Shown here piece by piece: positions 18,638 to 27,640 of a DNA stretch of 64,000 bases. This DNA is from Pseudomonas abietaniphila. Lineage in GTDB: Bacteria; Pseudomonadota; Gammaproteobacteria; Pseudomonadales; Pseudomonadaceae. The stretch spans positions 4,712,001-4,776,000 of the forward strand of contig NZ_CP155619.1 in the NCBI RefSeq assembly GCF_039697315.1, in the 5' to 3' direction. The notes under the pieces are model-generated. The model did no database searches. It saw only the letters and a program-made list of their open reading frames with translations, and was not told the DNA's origin. Position numbers and translations under genes: made by a program. How positions within the stretch are numbered: the stretch's first letter is position 1; each line of letters starts with the position of its first letter.

Positions 18638-21600
18638 ATGGCCAGGTTGATCGGTACTGTGCGGCAGGTGGTGGGCGACGTTTTCGCGGTGGCGGGCAAC
18701 GGCACCAAGCGTCTGGTGATCGAAGGCGACAAGGTTTATGCCGGTGAACAACTGCAAACCGGACCCACGGGCGCGGTGGCGATACATCTGGCCAAGGGAG
18801 GCGAACTGACGCTGGGACGTGACAGCAGCATGCCGCTGACGCCGGAGATCCTGGCCAACCACGCGACCCACGTAGACACCCCGGATGCGGCGCCCAGTCA
18901 GGCCCAGCTGTCCGATGTGCAGCAGGTGCAGCAGGCGATTGCCGCCGGTGCTGACCCGAGCCAGATCACCGATCCGCCCGCCGCTGGCAACGCCAATCCC
19001 GGAGGTTCGCCCACGGCATTGGGGGGCGGGCATTCATTCGTATTGCTGACCGAAACGGCAGGCGTCGTGACGCCGGTCATCGGCTTTCCGACGGCCGGTC
19101 TGGGTTCCACGTTCATCCTGCCGGAGCTGGAGGTTGGCACGTTTGTAAACGGCTCTCCGGACTTCAGCCTTCCACCGATCGTCGTGCCGCCGCCGGTGGT
19201 GACGCCACCCGACAATCCGCCGCCTGATCAACCGCCACCGGACCAGCCACCACCGGACCAGCCACCACCACCGGTGGACAACGGCGTGAGCCTCGGTTCC
19301 AGCGAGGTGACGCTCAACGAAGCCAACCTGGCCGATGGCAGTAACCCGAACCCGGATGCGCTGACCCAGAACGGGGTGATCAAAGTCACCGCGCCTGACG
19401 GTCTGCAGACCCTGAACATTGGTGGCATCGACGTCGTGGTCAACGGCGTGGCAATCACCTCACCCCAGTCGATCACCCTGCCATCAGGCAATACGCTGAC
19501 CATCCTGGGTTACAACCCGACCACCGGCGAAGTGACTTACACCTATACGCTCACCGGCGCGGAAACCCACAACCAGGGTGACGGCACGGTCAACAACGAA
19601 CAGATTGCCGTGCATGCCGTGGACAGCGATGGCGACGTAGCGGACGGCAATATCAACGTCCACGTGACTGACGACGTGCCGCAGGCCAACCCCGATATTG
19701 GCTATGTCAAAGAAGGCGGGGAGACCAGCGGCAACATCCTCGGCAACGACACCGCCGGCGCTGACGGTCCGGCAGCCGGTGGTTTGATCATTGGCGTGAG
19801 AGCCGGCAGCGATACGTCGACGCCGGTTACCAGTGGCGTGGGCACGGTGATTCAAGGGCTCTACGGCACCTTGACGGTGGATGCCAACGGCAACGCTTCT
19901 TATGTGGCCAACCCGAATAATGGTGGTCAGGGCGATGCGCAAGATGTCTTCACCTACACCATCCGCGACGCCGACGGCGACACCAGCACCACGACGGTGA
20001 CCGTCAATGTTTTCCACAACGATGGCGTGATCATTGGTGGCAGCGATTGCACGGTCAGCGAAGCCAACCTGGCCGACGGCAGCAGCCCGGACGCCGCGGC
20101 GCTGACCCAGACCGGCACCGTGAAGGTCACGGCGCCGGACGGTCTGCAAACACTGACCATTGGCGGCATCAACGTGATCGAGAATGGCGTGGCGATCACT
20201 TCGCCGCAATCGACCACATTGCCATCGGGCAGCACCTTTACTGTTATTTCCTATAACCCGGTCACCGGGGAAGTGACCTACAGCTACACGCTCAACGGTG
20301 CCGAGACCCACAATCAAGGCAACGGCACGGTCAACAACGAACAGATCGCTGTGCATGCCGTGGACAGCGACGGCGACGTGGCTGACGGCAATATCAACGT
20401 TCACGTGACGGACGATGTGCCGCAGGCCAACCCTGATATTGGCTATGTCAAAGAAGGCGGCGAAACCAGCGGCAATATCTTGGGCAACGACACCGCGGGT
20501 GCCGACGGTCCGGCAGCCGGTGGTTTGATCGTCGGTGTGCGCGCCGGCAGCGACACCTCGACTCCGGTTTCCGGCGGCGTAGGCACCGTGATTCAAGGGC
20601 TGTACGGCACGTTGACGGTCGATGCCAACGGCAACGCCTCTTATGCGGCGAACCCGAATAATGGGGGGCATGGCGACGCGCAGGACGTGTTTACCTACAC
20701 CATCCGCGATGCCGACGGCGACACCAGCACCACGACGGTGACCGTCAATGTCTATCACAACGATGGCGTGATCATCGGTGGCAGCGATTGCACGGTCAGC
20801 GAGTCGCATCTGCCCTATGGCAGCGACCCTGACGCAGCGGCACTCACGCAAAATGGCAGCATCAAAATCACGGCGCCCGACGGTCTGCAAACCCTGACCA
20901 TCGGTGGTGTCAACGTGATCGAGAATGGCGTGGCGATCACCTCACCGCAGTCGACCACACTGCCGTCGGGCAGCACGTTCACCATCCTCACGTACAACCC
21001 GACCACAGGCGAAGTGACCTATAGCTATACGCTCAACGGTGCGGAAACTCACAATCAAGGCAACGGCACGGTCAACAACGAACAGATCGCCGTGCATGCC
21101 GTGGACAGCGACGGCGACGTGGCTGACGGCAACATCAACGTTCACGTGACGGACGATGTGCCGCAGGCCAACCCTGATATTGGCTATGTCAAAGAAGGCG
21201 GCGAAACCAGCGGCAATATTCTCGCTAACGACCAGGCGGGTGCCGATGGTCCTGGAGCGGGCGGTTTGATCGTCGGTGTGCGCGCCGGCAGCGACACCTC
21301 GACTCCGGTTTCCGGCGGCGTAGGCACGGTGATTCAGGGCCTGTACGGCAACCTGATCGTCGATGCCAACGGTAATGCCTCATACCACGCCAACCCGAAC
21401 TCGGTGAGTCATGGTGGCGAGCAGGATGTCTTCACCTACACCATCCGCGACGCCGACGGTGACACCAGCACCACGACGGTGACCGTCAATGTCTACCACA
21501 ACGATGGTGTGACCATCGGCGGTGGCGACTGCACGGTCGATGAAGCGAATCTGCCGGGCGGCTCTCATCCGGATCACGATGCGCTGACGCAGACCGGCAC

Positions 21601-24600
21601 CATCAAGATCACCGCACCGGACGGTCTGCAAACTCTGACCGTGGGCGGTATCAACGTGATCGATCACGGCGTGCCACTCTCGTCCCCACAATCGACGACG
21701 TTACCCTCGGGCAGCACGCTGACCATCCTCACCTACAATCCGACCACAGGCGAGGTGACGTACACCTACACGCTCAACCATTCGGAAGACCACAATCAGG
21801 GCGACGGCACGTCACTCAACGATCAGATCCCCGTGCATGCAGTGGACAACGACGGTGACGTCAGCGACGGCAATGTCGTGGTCAAGATTCTCGACGACAC
21901 ACCCCAGGCTCACTGCGACATCGGCAACGTGGCGGCGGGCGGCGATGTCAGCGGGAATCTGCTGCTCAATGATTCGGCGGGCGCAGACGGCGCAGGCCCT
22001 AACGGCCTGATCGTCGGCGTACGTGCAGGTGGTGACACTTCAACCCCGGCATCGGGCGGTCTGGGCAGCGTGATCACCGGGCTGTACGGCACGTTGATCG
22101 TCGACGCCCAAGGCAATGCGACCTATCACAGCAACCCTGCACTGGTCGGCCCGCATGGCGAGCAGGACGTGTTCACGTACACCATCCGCGACGCCGATGG
22201 CGACACCAGCACCACCACGGTCACGGTCAACGTTGCGCCGCCATGCCCACCGGTTGCCTGCAACGATCATGACGTCACCGTGCAGGAAAGCGCGCTGGAT
22301 ACCCACAAGGACGGCCAGGACCTGGCGCCCGGAAAAGTCACCGGCAGCCACCCGGGATCAACCGCTGAAACCGGCACCGGCACGGTTGCCGACTCGGCCC
22401 ACGGCGGTTATGGCGCGCTGACCTTCAGCCTTGATGGCGCCCACAACGGCACCGTTCAAGGTCAGTTTGGCGTGCTGCACCTGAACGCGGACGGCAGCTA
22501 CACCTACACGCTGACATCGGCACCGAAAACCACGCCTGCCGCCAACGATGGGCCGAACATCACCCACGACACGTTCAATTACACAGTCACCGATTCGCTG
22601 GGGCATTCATCCACCGCGCAGATCGTGGTCAACATCGTCGACGATCAACCTAAAGCCGCCTGCATCGACAAGACGGTGACCAGCGATGGCGTCGACACCA
22701 ACCTGATGCTGATCGTCGATAATTCGGCGAGCATGAACGAGGCGTCGGGTGTGAACGGGCTGTCTCGTCTGGGCCTGGAAAAACAGGCGATCATCGAGCT
22801 GCTGAACAAGTACGAAGCCCTCGGCGACGTGAAAGTGCAACTGGTGACCTTCAACAGCCAGGCGAACATCGGCAGCAACGAATGGGTGGATGTCGCCACG
22901 GCCAAGGCCATGGTCAATGCGCTGACTGCTGGCAACGGCACCAACTACGACGCCGCGCTGGCCGCTGCACAACAAGCGTTCGTCGAGAAAGGCGCCATCG
23001 CAGGTGCGCAAAACCTTGCGTACTTCTTCTCGGATGGCAACCCGACGACTTCACCGCAGCATGCTGATCCGGATCACGTGCCGAACCCTGCACGCGGTGA
23101 CGGTATCGACGCGACTGAAGAGCACGCCTGGACCACGTTCCTCGACAGCCATCACATCAACGCCTTCGCCATTGGCGTCGGTACTGACGTGAGCAGCACT
23201 TACCTCAACCCGGTCGCGTACAACGGCGCGACGGGCACCAATACCAATGCGGTGGTGGTCACAGACCTCGGTCAATTGAACGTGGTGCTCAGCGGCACCG
23301 TTCAGGGCGGGGTGCATGGCAGCCTGCTGGAAGGCGGCACCTTCGGCGCCGATCAGGGTTTCATCAAATCCGTGAGCGTCGATGGCACGACGTACACCTT
23401 CGATCCCAAGGCTTACAGCCATCAGGGAGGCGTCATCACCAGTGGTGGTGAAAACCATGGTGTCTTCGATGCCCAGACCCACACCCTGACGGTCACCGGT
23501 GAGCACGGCACGCTGGTTGTCAACATGGGCACTGGCGAATACAGCTACACACCGTCAGTGGGTGTTACTCAACCGGTGACCGAAAACATTCACTACGTGC
23601 TCAGCGACAACGACGGCGATCTGGCCTCGGCCAACCTCAACGTTCACGTCGTTCCGCCGCCTGTCTACGAAGCCCCGATTGCGGTGGCCGACAATGTCAT
23701 CACCAACCTGGGCGGTTCGAGCATCGTCATTCCGGGCGCCGCGCTGGCGGCGAACGATGTACCGGGCAATGGCGGCGCGCTGACTGCTTCGCCGACGACC
23801 TTCAACACCGGCTGGACCGCCAAAGGTGCAGATTTCTCTGCGGGCTCGCTGAAAACCATCCAGTTCGCAGGGACCCAGAACAAAGACAGCAATCACCTGA
23901 AAAACCTGGACCGCAGCGATTTCTTCAACAACACGGCGACCACCGCTTTGCTGGTGATCAGCGGTTACCTGGGCGCAGTCAATGCCGCGCCGTCCAACGC
24001 ACAGGACCTGTACAGCGTGCACCTGAGGGCGGGTGAAACCGTCACGGTCGACCACAGCCTGACCAACGACGTGCTGGGCATGGCGTGGAAGTTCGAAGAC
24101 GGCGCGTATCACGGCCTCTCGGATGGCGGCACGTTTACGGCCACTGAAGAGGGCACTTATCGTCTGATCGTGGTCAATCAGTCCGACCCTGGCGTGAAAG
24201 AACACTACAACCTGAACTTGACCATCGATTACGCAGCGGTCAACACCACGCCGGATGTCCACAGCACCTACACCGTCACCGACCCGCACGGCGGCAGCAG
24301 CACCGCCGCCGTGAACATTGCGCATCAGGACGGGCATACGGTCTTGGGCACCACCGGCGATGATGTGCTGGTCGGCGCGGCCGACAGTCACCTCCACGGT
24401 GGCGACGGCAACGACGTGCTGGTGGCCGGGCCAGGCACCAACGAACTGTTCGGCGACAACGGGAACGACATGCTCTTCAGCGGGCCGGGCAACGACCTCC
24501 TTGATGGCGGCGCCGGGAACAACACCGCCAACTACTCGCTGGCCACGGCGGGCGTGACCGTCAGCACCGCCGAGCTGGGGGCGCAACACACCGGCGGGGC

Positions 24601-25147
24601 CGGGACCGATACCCTGGTCAATATCCAGAACCTGATCGGCTCCAACTTCAACGATCACCTCACAGGCGATCAGGGCAATAACGTGCTCAATGGCGGTCTG
24701 GGCAACGACGTCCTCAACGGCGGCGCGGGCGATGACCTCCTGATCGGCGGGTCTGGCAACAACACACTGACCGGTGGTCCTGGGCACGACACCTTCCAGT
24801 GGCAAGCCGGCAACACCGGGCACGACACGGTCACCGATTTCAACTTCGGTCTCGACAAACTCGACCTGTCGCAGCTGTTGCAGGGTGAGCATGCCGATGC
24901 CAATTCACTGGAGAACTTCCTGCATTTCAGCGTCAGCGGCAATGGCGCGTCGTTGGTGTCGAGCATCGGCGTGAGCAGTGTGGCGGGCGGGGCGACCACT
25001 CAAACCATCGACCTGGCCGGGGTTAACCTGGCTCAGCATTATGGTGTTTCCCCCGGGGCAGGCGGTGTGGTGGCGAGCGGGCACGATACCGCTTCGATCA
25101 TCAACGGCATGCTGGGGGATCACTCGCTGAAGGTGGATACGGTTTGA
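18638..25147 (+). CDS. Large RTX adhesin with LapA-type N-terminal retention module (LapA/MapA-like)
   Basis: 2,169 residues from ATG 18638 (a GTG two codons earlier is possible). Order: LapA-type retention module (1-135, MARLIGTVRQVVGDVFAVAG) with a candidate LapG-type cleavage site PAAG at 114-117; Pro-rich linker (about 180-213, repeated PPPDQ); four 247-residue repeats (about 215-1202); a VCBS-like domain (1203-1340); von Willebrand A domain (1350-1545) with MIDAS DNSAS; another VCBS-like segment; RTX nonapeptides (about 1903-2058, GGDGNDVL, GGAGDDLL); and a C-terminal T1SS signal. It is exported by the divergent T1SS and should tether cells in biofilms. No lapD/lapG lies nearby, which favours a MapA-like second adhesin over LapA itself. 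Confidence 0.9.
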   Translation: MARLIGTVRQVVGDVFAVAGNGTKRLVIEGDKVYAGEQLQTGPTGAVAIHLAKGGELTLGRDSSMPLTPEILANHATHVDTPDAAPSQAQLSDVQQVQQAIAAGADPSQITDPPAAGNANPGGSPTALGGGHSFVLLTETAGVVTPVIGFPTAGLGSTFILPELEVGTFVNGSPDFSLPPIVVPPPVVTPPDNPPPDQPPPDQPPPDQPPPPVDNGVSLGSSEVTLNEANLADGSNPNPDALTQNGVIKVTAPDGLQTLNIGGIDVVVNGVAITSPQSITLPSGNTLTILGYNPTTGEVTYTYTLTGAETHNQGDGTVNNEQIAVHAVDSDGDVADGNINVHVTDDVPQANPDIGYVKEGGETSGNILGNDTAGADGPAAGGLIIGVRAGSDTSTPVTSGVGTVIQGLYGTLTVDANGNASYVANPNNGGQGDAQDVFTYTIRDADGDTSTTTVTVNVFHNDGVIIGGSDCTVSEANLADGSSPDAAALTQTGTVKVTAPDGLQTLTIGGINVIENGVAITSPQSTTLPSGSTFTVISYNPVTGEVTYSYTLNGAETHNQGNGTVNNEQIAVHAVDSDGDVADGNINVHVTDDVPQANPDIGYVKEGGETSGNILGNDTAGADGPAAGGLIVGVRAGSDTSTPVSGGVGTVIQGLYGTLTVDANGNASYAANPNNGGHGDAQDVFTYTIRDADGDTSTTTVTVNVYHNDGVIIGGSDCTVSESHLPYGSDPDAAALTQNGSIKITAPDGLQTLTIGGVNVIENGVAITSPQSTTLPSGSTFTILTYNPTTGEVTYSYTLNGAETHNQGNGTVNNEQIAVHAVDSDGDVADGNINVHVTDDVPQANPDIGYVKEGGETSGNILANDQAGADGPGAGGLIVGVRAGSDTSTPVSGGVGTVIQGLYGNLIVDANGNASYHANPNSVSHGGEQDVFTYTIRDADGDTSTTTVTVNVYHNDGVTIGGGDCTVDEANLPGGSHPDHDALTQTGTIKITAPDGLQTLTVGGINVIDHGVPLSSPQSTTLPSGSTLTILTYNPTTGEVTYTYTLNHSEDHNQGDGTSLNDQIPVHAVDNDGDVSDGNVVVKILDDTPQAHCDIGNVAAGGDVSGNLLLNDSAGADGAGPNGLIVGVRAGGDTSTPASGGLGSVITGLYGTLIVDAQGNATYHSNPALVGPHGEQDVFTYTIRDADGDTSTTTVTVNVAPPCPPVACNDHDVTVQESALDTHKDGQDLAPGKVTGSHPGSTAETGTGTVADSAHGGYGALTFSLDGAHNGTVQGQFGVLHLNADGSYTYTLTSAPKTTPAANDGPNITHDTFNYTVTDSLGHSSTAQIVVNIVDDQPKAACIDKTVTSDGVDTNLMLIVDNSASMNEASGVNGLSRLGLEKQAIIELLNKYEALGDVKVQLVTFNSQANIGSNEWVDVATAKAMVNALTAGNGTNYDAALAAAQQAFVEKGAIAGAQNLAYFFSDGNPTTSPQHADPDHVPNPARGDGIDATEEHAWTTFLDSHHINAFAIGVGTDVSSTYLNPVAYNGATGTNTNAVVVTDLGQLNVVLSGTVQGGVHGSLLEGGTFGADQGFIKSVSVDGTTYTFDPKAYSHQGGVITSGGENHGVFDAQTHTLTVTGEHGTLVVNMGTGEYSYTPSVGVTQPVTENIHYVLSDNDGDLASANLNVHVVPPPVYEAPIAVADNVITNLGGSSIVIPGAALAANDVPGNGGALTASPTTFNTGWTAKGADFSAGSLKTIQFAGTQNKDSNHLKNLDRSDFFNNTATTALLVISGYLGAVNAAPSNAQDLYSVHLRAGETVTVDHSLTNDVLGMAWKFEDGAYHGLSDGGTFTATEEGTYRLIVVNQSDPGVKEHYNLNLTIDYAAVNTTPDVHSTYTVTDPHGGSSTAAVNIAHQDGHTVLGTTGDDVLVGAADSHLHGGDGNDVLVAGPGTNELFGDNGNDMLFSGPGNDLLDGGAGNNTANYSLATAGVTVSTAELGAQHTGGAGTDTLVNIQNLIGSNFNDHLTGDQGNNVLNGGLGNDVLNGGAGDDLLIGGSGNNTLTGGPGHDTFQWQAGNTGHDTVTDFNFGLDKLDLSQLLQGEHADANSLENFLHFSVSGNGASLVSSIGVSSVAGGATTQTIDLAGVNLAQHYGVSPGAGGVVASGHDTASIINGMLGDHSLKVDTV
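19280..22243 (+). repeat. Four in-frame 741-bp repeats inside the adhesin gene
   Basis: Units begin near 19280, 20021, 20762 and 21503, an exact 741-bp (247-codon) period. Units 2 and 3 are nearly identical in DNA over long stretches; unit 4 is the most diverged. Each encodes a Bap/VCBS-like beta-sandwich pair ending in the strand IRDADGDTSTTTVTVNV. From unit 2 onward each starts with a cysteine-containing DCTV segment, whereas unit 1 has EVTL there. Confidence 0.92.
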
Positions 25148-25317
25148 TTGAAAGGCTTGCGGTGTGCTGGAACACCGCACCAATGGTTTCGCGTCGCGAT
25201 GTGCGCTTGGGTTGGGGGCGCTTGGTGCGGCGCGGATTGGGTTGTTGTGTGAAGAGGGTGGATTGGCGTTGCGGTCGGGTGTTAATCCGATCGTTCGGGG
25301 GCGCTGATCTTTGGGTT

Positions 25318-25584
25318 CTGCCTAACGGCAGAAGCGTTCCGCCTTCGGCGGGTGACTTGATAACTCCAAGTAACCAAGGGTTGGCTCCCGGTTGGGCCCG
25401 ACTGCGTCGGGTACTCACTCCGGCGACGCTCCGTGGGCCCGCGCCGAACGGACATCCATGTCCTGACGGCGCTCTCGCGGCATCCATGCCGCTCGACCCA
25501 CTGCGCGCCGCCTGCGTTCAGCCTGCACCCAAGTCGCGTTTTGTGGCGCCTGGACTTTCTCGGTATGAAGATCAAAAGCGAGAG
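25318..25584. repeat. Dispersed ~270-bp palindrome-bearing element, copy A
   Basis: Highly similar over its whole length to 34644-34921. Shared landmarks are the GTTCCGCCTTCGGCGGGT hairpin, the arm CCAAGTAACC, the perfect palindromes GGACATCCATGTCC (25450-25463) and GCGGCATCCATGCCGC (25477-25492), and the tail GCACCCAAGTCGCGTTTTGT then TGAAGATCAAAAGC. Possible reading frames on either strand look like by-products of the repeat. It lies in the 1,270-bp gene-free stretch 25148-26417. Confidence 0.85.
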
Positions 25585-25626
25585 CAGGAGCAGTGCGCTG
25601 CTTCGCTGTTGATTCTGCCGAAGGCG

Positions 25627-26107
25627 TAGGAGCGTGGCTTGTCCCGCGATCTGGTGCGAAGCAGCAGTAAAACCGGACTACTTGGCAGTATCAGGTAAAC
25701 CGCATTCACCGGATTTGCTGCCGGTCCCCGGCAGATCGCGGGCAAGGTGGAACGCCACCCCGGTTGCTCCTACGCCTTCGGCAGAATCGAAAACAAGATG
25801 TACGTATTGATCGTCCCCACGCTCCGCGTGGGAATGCCTATCAGGACGCTCTGCGTCCAGGTTGACGCTGAGCGTCAGCCACTGCATTACCACGCGGAGC
25901 GTGGGAACGATCAATCAAGAGCAAAATCAACGGCAGGAGCAGGAGGCCGCTGCGCTTTTGCTTCTGCCGAAGGCGTAGGAGCGTGGCTTGTCCCGCGATC
26001 TGCCGGGAACCGGCAGCAAGACCTGTGCATGTGGCGTGTCTGGTAGAACAGGGTCGCTTGATTTTGCTACCGCTGCGCGGTAGATCGCGGGACAAGCCAC
26101 GCTCCTA
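25627..26107. repeat. Cluster of REP-like sequences, GGAGCGTGGCTTGTCCCGCG class
   Basis: Direct-strand copies of GTAGGAGCGTGGCTTGTCCC start near 25627 and 25976. Inverted counterparts (GATCGCGGGACAAGCCACGC) end near 26107, with a variant (GATCGCGGGCAAGGTGG) around 25735. The recurring TTCTGCCGAAGGCG precedes the direct copies. This is a nested REP array in a gene-free region. Confidence 0.75.
25811..25915. repeat. Inverted-repeat element, CACGCTCCGCGTGGGAA class, copy 1
   Basis: It starts GATCGTCCCCACGCTCCGCG and ends GCGGAGCGTGGGAACGATCA, so its termini are inverted repeats. The internal pair GACGCTCTGCGTC / GACGCTGAGCGTC forms a second hairpin. Related copies lie at 26137-26215, 29957-30061 and (partial) 35055-35102. 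Confidence 0.85.
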
Positions 26108-26136
26108 CTGGTACTGCATCAGCCCGATATCAGCAT

Positions 26137-26215
26137 GATCGTTCCCACGCTCTGCTTCCCGCGTTGACGCAGAGCGTCAGTCGTTGCGTCATCACGCGGA
26201 GCGTGGGAACGATCA
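26137..26215. repeat. Inverted-repeat element, CACGCTCCGCGTGGGAA class, copy 2 (internally shortened)
   Basis: Terminal GATCGTTCCCACGCTCTGC and GCGGAGCGTGGGAACGATCA are retained, with the internal GACGCAGAGCGTC. About 26 bp present in copies 1 and 3 are missing. Confidence 0.8.
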
Positions 26216-26295
26216 ATCAAAAGTGGAGTGTGGGAAATGGATGCACGAATCAAGATGCGATGAGCGTTAGCTCCAGCCTGAGTTGCTCTAATGCG

Positions 26296-26338
26296 CGAAA
26301 GTTCAGACACCATAAAACGCGACTTGGGTGCAGGCCAA
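26296..26338. repeat. Inverted fragment of the dispersed palindrome-bearing element
   Basis: The segment CGCGAAAGTTCAGACACCAT and then AAAACGCGACTTGGGTGCAG is the reverse complement of the 3' part of copies A and B (GCACCCAAGTCGCGTTTTGT, GTGTCTGGAC). Only about 45 bp are recognisable. Confidence 0.7.
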
Positions 26339-26417
26339 ACCAAGATTTAACCGCCAACCGAAGTGATGGGATAGATAAACGTTGTGAGCGCCAAGCGTGT
26401 GTAAGCAGAAAACGCCC

Positions 26418-26831
26418 TCACCGCCGCAGCGTCTTCTGCCGCAAGATATAAACCGTCACCAAAACAGCACTCACCCCCATAAACACCCGCGCCCAGACCA
26501 TCGGCACCAGCCAGCAAGAAACCCCGATACTGATCCACATCAGACCGATCGCATACACCTTGCCCTTGAGCGGAATACCTTCCCCGTTCAGATACCCACG
26601 AATCCACGGACCGAGCCGAGGGTGATCGACCAGCCAGTGATAAAAGCGGGGAGAACTGCGCGCGAAACACGCAGCGGCCAGCAGAAGGAAGGGCGTGGTC
26701 GGCAGCACCGGAAGGAAAATCCCGATCACACCCAACGCCACGCTCAGCCAGCCAATGCCTTGCAACAGATACCGCACGAACCGGGATCGGCTCGTACGGG
26801 GTGTGGAATCACCGGAACTGCCGTGCGCCAT
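26418..26831 (-). CDS. DUF454 / YbaN-family inner-membrane protein
   Basis: 137 residues from ATG 26831; an upstream in-frame ATG at 26879 would overlap the preceding gene and adds a non-conserved tail. Two hydrophobic stretches (GWLSVALGVIGIFLPVLPTT and VYAIGLMWISIGVSCWLVPM) and the signature LPVLPTTPFLLLAAACFARS identify DUF454. The family is a small inner-membrane protein of unknown function. It begins 10 bp after the UPF0149 stop, suggesting a two-gene operon. Confidence 0.85.
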   Translation of the reverse strand: MAHGSSGDSTPRTSRSRFVRYLLQGIGWLSVALGVIGIFLPVLPTTPFLLLAAACFARSSPRFYHWLVDHPRLGPWIRGYLNGEGIPLKGKVYAIGLMWISIGVSCWLVPMVWARVFMGVSAVLVTVYILRQKTLRR

Positions 26832-26841
26832 AGGCGCCGAC

Positions 26842-27429
26842 TCAGTGGTGGCGAGGTTTGAGGATCGCCGGTTTTTCATCCGGGGCGTGCAGCAGCAGAT
26901 ACAGCGCGGTCAGCGCCTCAGGGATCTGCACGATCATGTCGTCCATCAGATTGGCATCTGCCGCGATGTCGGCGAACTCAGGTTGCTCGTCGAACAGACC
27001 CGAACCGACCATGATCGGTAGCAGCATCTCGCTGACTTCCTCTTCATCGTTCTCGAACCAGGCCGATTCACGCAGGAAAACACCTTCCATGAAACCGATG
27101 CACCAGCCGCGCAGTTCGGAGTCGTCCGGGTCATCGCCCAGGTCCAGGTCGCAAGGCAGTTCGAACTCTTCGTCCGACGCCAGCTGACGGGCGATGTGCG
27201 CCTTGAGCTGGATCAGGGTGGATTCGATCTCTTCGTGCTGAGCCTTGTCCGCGTAGTGCGGTGGCTCGGCGAACAGCGCGTCGATCCACTCGCGGTCCGG
27301 CACGGTTTCGGCACAGATCGACAGCGCAGTCAGGTAGCCGTGGGCGGCTACGTAGTCCAGCGCTTCGTCATGCAGCTCATCGGCGTCGAGGAAGGCTTGC
27401 AGGCGGTGTAATTGCTCAGCGAAGGACAT
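26842..27429 (-). CDS. UPF0149 / YecA-like family protein
   Basis: 195 residues from ATG 27429 (MSFAEQLHRLQAFLDADELH); an earlier in-frame start would add 38 unlikely residues. It is acidic, mostly helical and carries the family core CIGFMEGVFLRESAW and SGLFDEQPEFADIA. It lacks the C-terminal Cys-rich SEC-C zinc motif seen in YecA proper. Function unknown. It is divergent from recQ. Confidence 0.8.
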   Translation of the reverse strand: MSFAEQLHRLQAFLDADELHDEALDYVAAHGYLTALSICAETVPDREWIDALFAEPPHYADKAQHEEIESTLIQLKAHIARQLASDEEFELPCDLDLGDDPDDSELRGWCIGFMEGVFLRESAWFENDEEEVSEMLLPIMVGSGLFDEQPEFADIAADANLMDDMIVQIPEALTALYLLLHAPDEKPAILKPRHH

Positions 27430-27640
27430 TGAAGGACTACCTTGGAAATAAACGATGCTGAATTCTAGGCCCTGAGCGCTGCAGATGCCAGTCACGAGGC
27501 CCTTGGAATCAGCATTGCTGCTAATTTCGACCGCTCGTGTCACCGCTGTCCTATCTGTCCGGGCGCTCCGGTATACTGCGGCGCTTTGCGATTTCCACAG
27601 CGAATCTTCACCCGCTGCAGTGGCACCATCCGGGGTATTT

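Noticed and set aside
19484..20890. Long antisense reading frame (468 codons) over the adhesin repeats
   Set aside because: It is a shadow of the GC-rich, repetitive adhesin coding sequence; the frame inherits the repeat period, has no SD and no domain.
23555..24892. Antisense reading frame of 445 codons over the adhesin C terminus
   Set aside because: Opposite strand to strongly supported RTX repeats; composition is V/G/R-rich as expected of a shadow frame.
25159..25178. Terminator after the adhesin gene (GCGGTGT/ACACCGC)
   Set aside because: Stem of only seven pairs and no T-run follows; too weak to call.
25101..25629. Reading frames in palindrome element copy A (both strands)
   Set aside because: The minus frame starting MDAARAPSGHGCPF also occurs in copy B because the DNA is a repeat; there is no SD and the two copies diverge with shifts outside the shared core.
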